A DNA stretch of 57,571 nt. Origin: Bacillota bacterium (lineage in GTDB: Bacteria; Bacillota; Sulfobacillia; JAUYEG01). The stretch is from the NCBI GenBank assembly GCA_030691505.1, contig JAUYEG010000121.1:1-57571 (forward strand). The letters run 5' to 3'. Positions within the stretch are counted from its first letter, which is position 1; each line of letters starts with the position of its first letter. Positions 53,140-57,571 of the stretch are shown here, one piece after another. The translations under genes were made by a program, and so were the position numbers. The notes beneath the pieces are model-generated. The model saw nothing but the letters and a program-made list of their open reading frames with translations. It made no database searches and was not told the origin of the DNA.

Positions 53140-55839
53140 CTACTGCTGCCCGGTCCGGTCCAACAGCTGCTCGATTACCCGGCTCAGTTCGCCTTGAAGC
53201 CGTCCGTACTCAGCCCAGTCGCCGCGGCGCACGGCCTCCTCGGCGGCCGTGAACAGGCGGCGGGCCTCGGCCGCAAGCTGGGCAACCGTCTGCTCCTCCC
53301 CTGGAGGAGGCTGAGTTCCGCCGCCCTGGCCAAAGATCCGCTGCAGGGCGGCATCAAGCGTTTCGGCCATAACGACCTTCTCGCGGTACACAACGACCAC
53401 GCGCTTGAGCTCGGGTACGCTTGTAGCCTCAGCCTGCAGGTAGAGGGGCTCGACGTACAGGATCGAGCCGTCGATCGGGATGACCAGCAGGTTGCCGCGA
53501 ATGACCTCTGAGCCGCGCTGGCCCCAGAGCGTCAGGTCGCGGGAGATTTCCGTGTCCTGGTCTATGAACGCCTCGATCTGGGCGGGTCCAAAGATCACTT
53601 CCTTCTTGGGGAAGAGGAACATGGCTCGTTTACCGTAATTGTCGCCATCCGAGCGGGCTGCCAGCCAGCCGACCATGTTGCTCTTCCCACGCGGGACGAA
53701 TGGCAGGAGCAGCACGAACTCGGGCTCCGCCTCGCCCGGCAGGCGCATGATCATGTAGTAGGGTTCGACCGGCTGCGTTTGCCCTTTGTACCGCTCCACC
53801 GGGACCGTCCAGACGTCCTCCTTGTTGTAGAACGGGACCGGGTCCCGCATGTGGTAGGTCAGAAGCAGCTCAGCCTGCCAGGTGTAGTAGTCGAGGGGAT
53901 AGCGGACGTGCGCCCGGATCGCTGCCGGCATCTGCTCCGCCGGCGTGAACAGCTTCGGGAAAATCGAGGCATAGGTCGCGGCCAGCGGGTCGCCGGGATC
54001 GAACAGGTAGAAGGTTATATCCCCGTGAAAGGCGTCCACGACCACCTTGACCGAGTTGCGCACGTAGTTGGCCCCGAGACGGGGCAGCGGCTCGGAATAG
54101 GGATAGGCCCCCGTCATCGTGTACGCGTCGATAATCCAGTACGGGTGCCCGTCCGCCACCACCAGATACGGGTCGCGGTCATAGTTGAGGAAAGGCGCGA
54201 TCCTCCTGGCCCGCTGTGTGATGTTGCGGTACATCAGAAGGCGCGACTCGGGCGTGATCACATTGGCCAGGAAGATCTGATAGTCCCGGAACCGCAGCGA
54301 GAAGGCCAGCTTAACGAGCGGCGAGGAAAGCCTCACGCCGCCCCGCCCGTCGTAGTGGTTGGTCGCGTTGACGTCCCCTGCCGGGTAGTCGAACTCGGGC
54401 TGCCGCGTGTTGGCGATCGCGTAGGTGTTGGTCAGCTCGCCAAAGTAGATGCGCGGCTGGGCGATCTCAAGCCCCGCGGTCCGTGCGGCCCCGCTCAGCA
54501 CCGGAGGGATGTCGCGGATCCAGAGCTCCGGACGTCCCTCGGCGGTCGCACTGTTGACCGGGCTCATCACGACCCCGAAGCCGTGGGTGTAGATCAGGTA
54601 CTGGTTCATCCAGGTCCGTTCGGGCAAACGTGTAACGTCCAGCTCCCGCGCTGACAAGGAAACCTGCCGGTAGTCGCCGGCGAAGTCGTAGCGGTCTATG
54701 TCCACGTCGTTGAACCTGTAGTAGAGCCGGAGCTCCTGAAGCTGCGCGTAGGTCGTCTGTAGGGGCCGGTAGTCCCAAAGCCTGATATTGGTCACGGTCC
54801 CCTGGTTGCGCTGCAGGTCGGCGGCCGTCAGTTGCCCGCTGATCTGGTAGTCCGCCTCGGCGATGCTCTCCAGGTTCCACGCCCGCCGGGTAAACTCGAT
54901 GTTGTGCGCGATGTACGGGCTTTCCTTGTTGAGCTCGTCCGGCTCGACGGTGAACTGCTGGACGAACGTCGGGTAGAGGGTGCCGAGCACGAAGGACACC
55001 ACGATCAGCAGGCCGACGCCGGCAATGATTAGATTGGTGCGCCGCACACGCACATTGGCCAGCAAGACCGCGGCCAGGCCGAGAGCTATCCAAAAGAGCA
55101 TGCGCAGGGCGACGGCCTCGGCGTTGACATCGGTGTAGGCGGCGCCGAAGACCTGGCCGCGCGGCGAGTACAGCAGCCGGTAGAGGGTGATCCGGTATCC
55201 GAGAGCCTTGGCGGCGAATATCCCGGCCACCAGCAGCGAAACGTGCGCGCGCGCCCGCGAGGTCAGCCGCACGCGCCGCACGTCAAAGTTGAGGTCACCG
55301 GTCAAGACGTAGATCATGAGCACGCCGATGCCCGCCAGCACCAGGCCTGCCATCACGTACTGGAACAGCAGGGACGTGACCGGCAGGCTGAAGACGTAAA
55401 ACCCGACGTTTCGGCCGAAGATCGGGTCGGCGTCGGCAAAAGGAGTCTGGCGCAGGTACTGCAGTATTCCCAGCCAGTTGGCCGACATGTTGAGGCCGAT
55501 GAACGCGCCGACGAGAATGCTCCCGATAAGGAGATAACGGCGGATGCGGCGCGGCGCGACCAGCGGGCCGATGGGCAGCTCGATGATCCCCGGCAGCGTG
55601 CTGATCCGCCCGGCCAGCGCAACCGACAGGTTGATCCACAGGAACAGGGTCAGCGCAAGGCCGGTGACCAGCCCGACGACTATGCGGGATACGATGCCGA
55701 GTCCGAAAACCGAGTCAAATCCGAGGTGGCTGAACCATAGCCAATCGGTATAGAACGTCGACCCGAACAGGGCCAGAAGCCCCAGCGCGCCGATGGCGAT
55801 CAGGGCTATGGTGAAGAAGGATACTCCTCGTGGCCGCAA
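53140..55839 (-). CDS. UPF0182 family membrane protein
   Basis: An 899-residue protein of unknown function. The N-terminal 320 residues hold seven or so membrane segments; the remaining part is a large extracytoplasmic domain with the family's YIAHNIEFTRRAWNL, IRLWDYRPLQTTYAQLQELRLYYRF and NPVAATYASIFP-like elements. The C-terminus has a Gln/Glu-rich coiled tail. The length fits the family. The start is TTG at 55839, 7 nt after GGGGGGAATG. No function can be assigned from context. Confidence 0.93.
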   Translation of the reverse strand: MRPRGVSFFTIALIAIGALGLLALFGSTFYTDWLWFSHLGFDSVFGLGIVSRIVVGLVTGLALTLFLWINLSVALAGRISTLPGIIELPIGPLVAPRRIRRYLLIGSILVGAFIGLNMSANWLGILQYLRQTPFADADPIFGRNVGFYVFSLPVTSLLFQYVMAGLVLAGIGVLMIYVLTGDLNFDVRRVRLTSRARAHVSLLVAGIFAAKALGYRITLYRLLYSPRGQVFGAAYTDVNAEAVALRMLFWIALGLAAVLLANVRVRRTNLIIAGVGLLIVVSFVLGTLYPTFVQQFTVEPDELNKESPYIAHNIEFTRRAWNLESIAEADYQISGQLTAADLQRNQGTVTNIRLWDYRPLQTTYAQLQELRLYYRFNDVDIDRYDFAGDYRQVSLSARELDVTRLPERTWMNQYLIYTHGFGVVMSPVNSATAEGRPELWIRDIPPVLSGAARTAGLEIAQPRIYFGELTNTYAIANTRQPEFDYPAGDVNATNHYDGRGGVRLSSPLVKLAFSLRFRDYQIFLANVITPESRLLMYRNITQRARRIAPFLNYDRDPYLVVADGHPYWIIDAYTMTGAYPYSEPLPRLGANYVRNSVKVVVDAFHGDITFYLFDPGDPLAATYASIFPKLFTPAEQMPAAIRAHVRYPLDYYTWQAELLLTYHMRDPVPFYNKEDVWTVPVERYKGQTQPVEPYYMIMRLPGEAEPEFVLLLPFVPRGKSNMVGWLAARSDGDNYGKRAMFLFPKKEVIFGPAQIEAFIDQDTEISRDLTLWGQRGSEVIRGNLLVIPIDGSILYVEPLYLQAEATSVPELKRVVVVYREKVVMAETLDAALQRIFGQGGGTQPPPGEEQTVAQLAAEARRLFTAAEEAVRRGDWAEYGRLQGELSRVIEQLLDRTGQQ

Positions 55840-55910
55840 GAGGCCATTCCCCCCCTCCGTTGACGGACACGAAGGTCCGCCCTTTGGATTATTTCCTGGC
55901 CGGGGCGCGG

Positions 55911-57571
55911 TTACCGCGGCCCCTGCCGATCCCCGTCGAGGGGACCGAAGCGTTCGACATATTGCGCCATAGTCATTAGTACGTCGCGGGGTTTCACTCC
56001 GTCGGACTTGCCCACCACGCCCATCTCCTCCATCATGTCCACCATCCGCGCGGCGCGCGTATAGCCGACTCGCAGCCGCCGCTGGAGCATGGACGTGGAA
56101 GCCTGGCCCGAGTCGAAAACGACCCGCAGGGCGTCGGCGAATCGAGTATCGAGTTCCCGGCCGTCCTGGCCCGAATCGCCCTCCGGTACCGGGAAGCTGT
56201 CCATATAGCTCGGGTCGGCCTGCCGCTTTACGTGGCGCACCAGATCCTCTACCTCGCGGTCCGTGATCAGCGCGCCCTGGGCCCGGAGCGGCTTGCCCGC
56301 CCCGACGGGGTAAAAGAGCATGTCGCCGCGCCCGAGCAGCTTCTCCGCCCCGCCCATGTCCAGGATCACGCGCGAATCAACCTGCGAAGCGACCGCGAAG
56401 GCGATGCGCGACTGGATGTTGGCCTTGATCACTCCGGTGATTACGTTGACGGACGGGCGTTGTGTCGCCACCACAAGATGAATACCCGCCGCCCTGGCCA
56501 TCTGCGCCAGGCGCCAGATCGAGGTCTCGACCTCCACCGGGGCCACCATCATCAAATCCGCGAGTTCGTCAATGACGATGACGATGTGCGGCAGGCGCAT
56601 GCCAGCCTCCGGCGCGCCGCCCCATCCGTCGCCGGTCCCCGGTTCTGATCCCGCCCTGCGGTCTTCGGGCTCAGCCAGCAGGTCCGCGAGCGTCTCCGCG
56701 CGGTTGGCTGAAAGCAACCGGTTATAGTCCACGATGTTGCGCGCCCCGACCTCCGAGAAACGGTAGTAGCGGTCCTCCATCTCCTTTACCGCCCACCGCA
56801 GCACGAGCGATGCCTTCTTGGGGTCGGTGATCACCGGCGCGAGCAGATGGGGTATTCCGTCAAAGACCTGCAGCTCAACCACCTTGGGGTCAATAAGCAG
56901 CAGCTTGACCTCAGAGGGAGTGGCCTTGAAAAGGAGGCTGGCAATCAGCGAGTTGAGGCACACGCTCTTGCCGGAGCCCGTGGCGCCGGCGATAAGCATG
57001 TGTACCATTCGCTGCAAATCGGCCACGATGACTTGCCCGGCGATATCCTTGCCGATAGCTACTGACAGCCGGGATTCGGACCTGGCGAACTCGGCGGATT
57101 CGAGGACCTCGCGGAGAAGCACCGTCGAAACCTCGCTGTTGGGCACCTCGACGCCGACCAGACCTTTGCCGGGGATCGGCGCAATCCGGACGTCGGCCGC
57201 GGCAAGGCTCAGCGCCACGTCGTCGGCAAGAGCCTCGATCCGCGACACCTTGACCCCCGGAGCGGGGCGGACCTCAAACCGGGTCACCGTGGGCCCGGGG
57301 TTGATCTCCATCACCTTTACGCCGACCCCGAACGAGGCGAAAGTATCCTCCAGCAGCTGTGCGCGGCTTTCCGCATCCTGAGTCGCCCGCCCCGGACGCT
57401 GCCGCGGCGGACGCCGCAGAAGTCCGAGAGGCGGCAACTCGTAAGGAAAGGTGCGCTCAACCGCCGCTCCCATCGGCAGGCCGGTGATATTATCCCGGCC
57501 GCCTACCCGCCCGCCAGGCGAAGCCGCCGCCGCCGGGGCCATACGGCCCGGGGCGACTGCGGTCCCGGCCG
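55911..57571 (-). CDS. ftsK: DNA translocase FtsK/SpoIIIE, 5' end outside window
   Basis: The C-terminal 552 codons or so of an FtsK/SpoIIIE translocase; the frame is open through the window edge, so the membrane domain is missing only because the window ends. The alpha/beta motor has GATGSGKS (Walker A), [20 protein letters not shown] and [11 protein letters not shown] (Walker B), then [14 protein letters not shown] winged-helix gamma domain (about the last 70 residues, [21 protein letters not shown]) reads orienting DNA sequences. An insert rich in Gly and Glu breaks the motor before the Walker B. In a spore former it may pump DNA into the forespore. Confidence 0.95.
   Translation of the reverse strand, partial: AGTAVAPGRMAPAAAASPGGRVGGRDNITGLPMGAAVERTFPYELPPLGLLRRPPRQRPGRATQDAESRAQLLEDTFASFGVGVKVMEINPGPTVTRFEVRPAPGVKVSRIEALADDVALSLAAADVRIAPIPGKGLVGVEVPNSEVSTVLLREVLESAEFARSESRLSVAIGKDIAGQVIVADLQRMVHMLIAGATGSGKSVCLNSLIASLLFKATPSEVKLLLIDPKVVELQVFDGIPHLLAPVITDPKKASLVLRWAVKEMEDRYYRFSEVGARNIVDYNRLLSANRAETLADLLAEPEDRRAGSEPGTGDGWGGAPEAGMRLPHIVIVIDELADLMMVAPVEVETSIWRLAQMARAAGIHLVVATQRPSVNVITGVIKANIQSRIAFAVASQVDSRVILDMGGAEKLLGRGDMLFYPVGAGKPLRAQGALITDREVEDLVRHVKRQADPSYMDSFPVPEGDSGQDGRELDTRFADALRVVFDSGQASTSMLQRRLRVGYTRAARMVDMMEEMGVVGKSDGVKPRDVLMTMAQYVERFGPLDGDRQGPR

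Overview
The window is high-GC DNA from an endospore-forming member of the Bacillota (Firmicutes), most likely a GC-rich Clostridia, Limnochordia or Symbiobacterium-like lineage. The evidence is a spore gene set (spoVS, spoVK, an alpha/beta-type SASP, a PdaB-like deacetylase), bacillithiol genes, a glnR-glnA pair, a lexA/yneA divergon, Bacillus-type LexA boxes, and gene order like the Bacillus rny-ymdB-spoVS, cinA-recA and miaA-hfq-spoVK-hflX-glnR-glnA neighbourhoods. I cannot name the genus. No rRNA, tRNA, CRISPR array, prophage or insertion sequence was recognised. Most genes lie on the minus strand with 4-nt stop/start overlaps, and GTG and TTG starts are common.

Left part (0-10.7 kb): an M23 peptidase, a small proline-rich protein and a YneA-like LysM protein face lexA across a promoter region with two LexA boxes. 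After a decayed cyclase gene come glnA and glnR (a GlnR box precedes glnR), a YnbB-type PLP enzyme, hflX, a small GTPase and spoVK. Then follows a 600-bp stretch with no convincing gene.

Middle (10.7-30 kb): lipoprotein, hfq, miaA, mutL, mutS and miaB, with a double-module SASP gene facing the other way. Next is a peptide/5-oxoproline group: a frameshifted DUF692 gene, a pxpB-pxpC fusion, pxpA, a TldE/PmbA-like protein, a PHP phosphoesterase and a membrane dipeptidase. Then spoVS, ymdB, a conserved unknown and rny.

Right part (30-57.6 kb): a probable short RNA or rny leader, recX, recA, thpR, cinA, an FtsH-like protease with a membrane partner, rimO, a DUF483 protein, bshA and bshB1. On the plus strand are the DNA repair pair mrfA-mrfB and a PdaB-like deacetylase. 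Back on the minus strand are a large unusual histidine kinase, a sigma-54 response regulator without a DNA-binding domain, a DD-carboxypeptidase, rodZ, asnS, a UPF0182 membrane protein and the 3' part of ftsK/spoIIIE.

Main leads: (1) mrfA has a LexA-box promoter with the same geometry as yneA, which would put MrfAB repair into the SOS regulon. (2) spoVS appears to start at ATC, supported by a sigma-H promoter, a strong Shine-Dalgarno sequence and an exact 86-residue product; other genes also have their best-placed start at ATC or CTG. (3) The kinase/HTH-less NtrC pair has an unusual architecture. (4) A promoter-plus-terminator unit lies between recX and rny.
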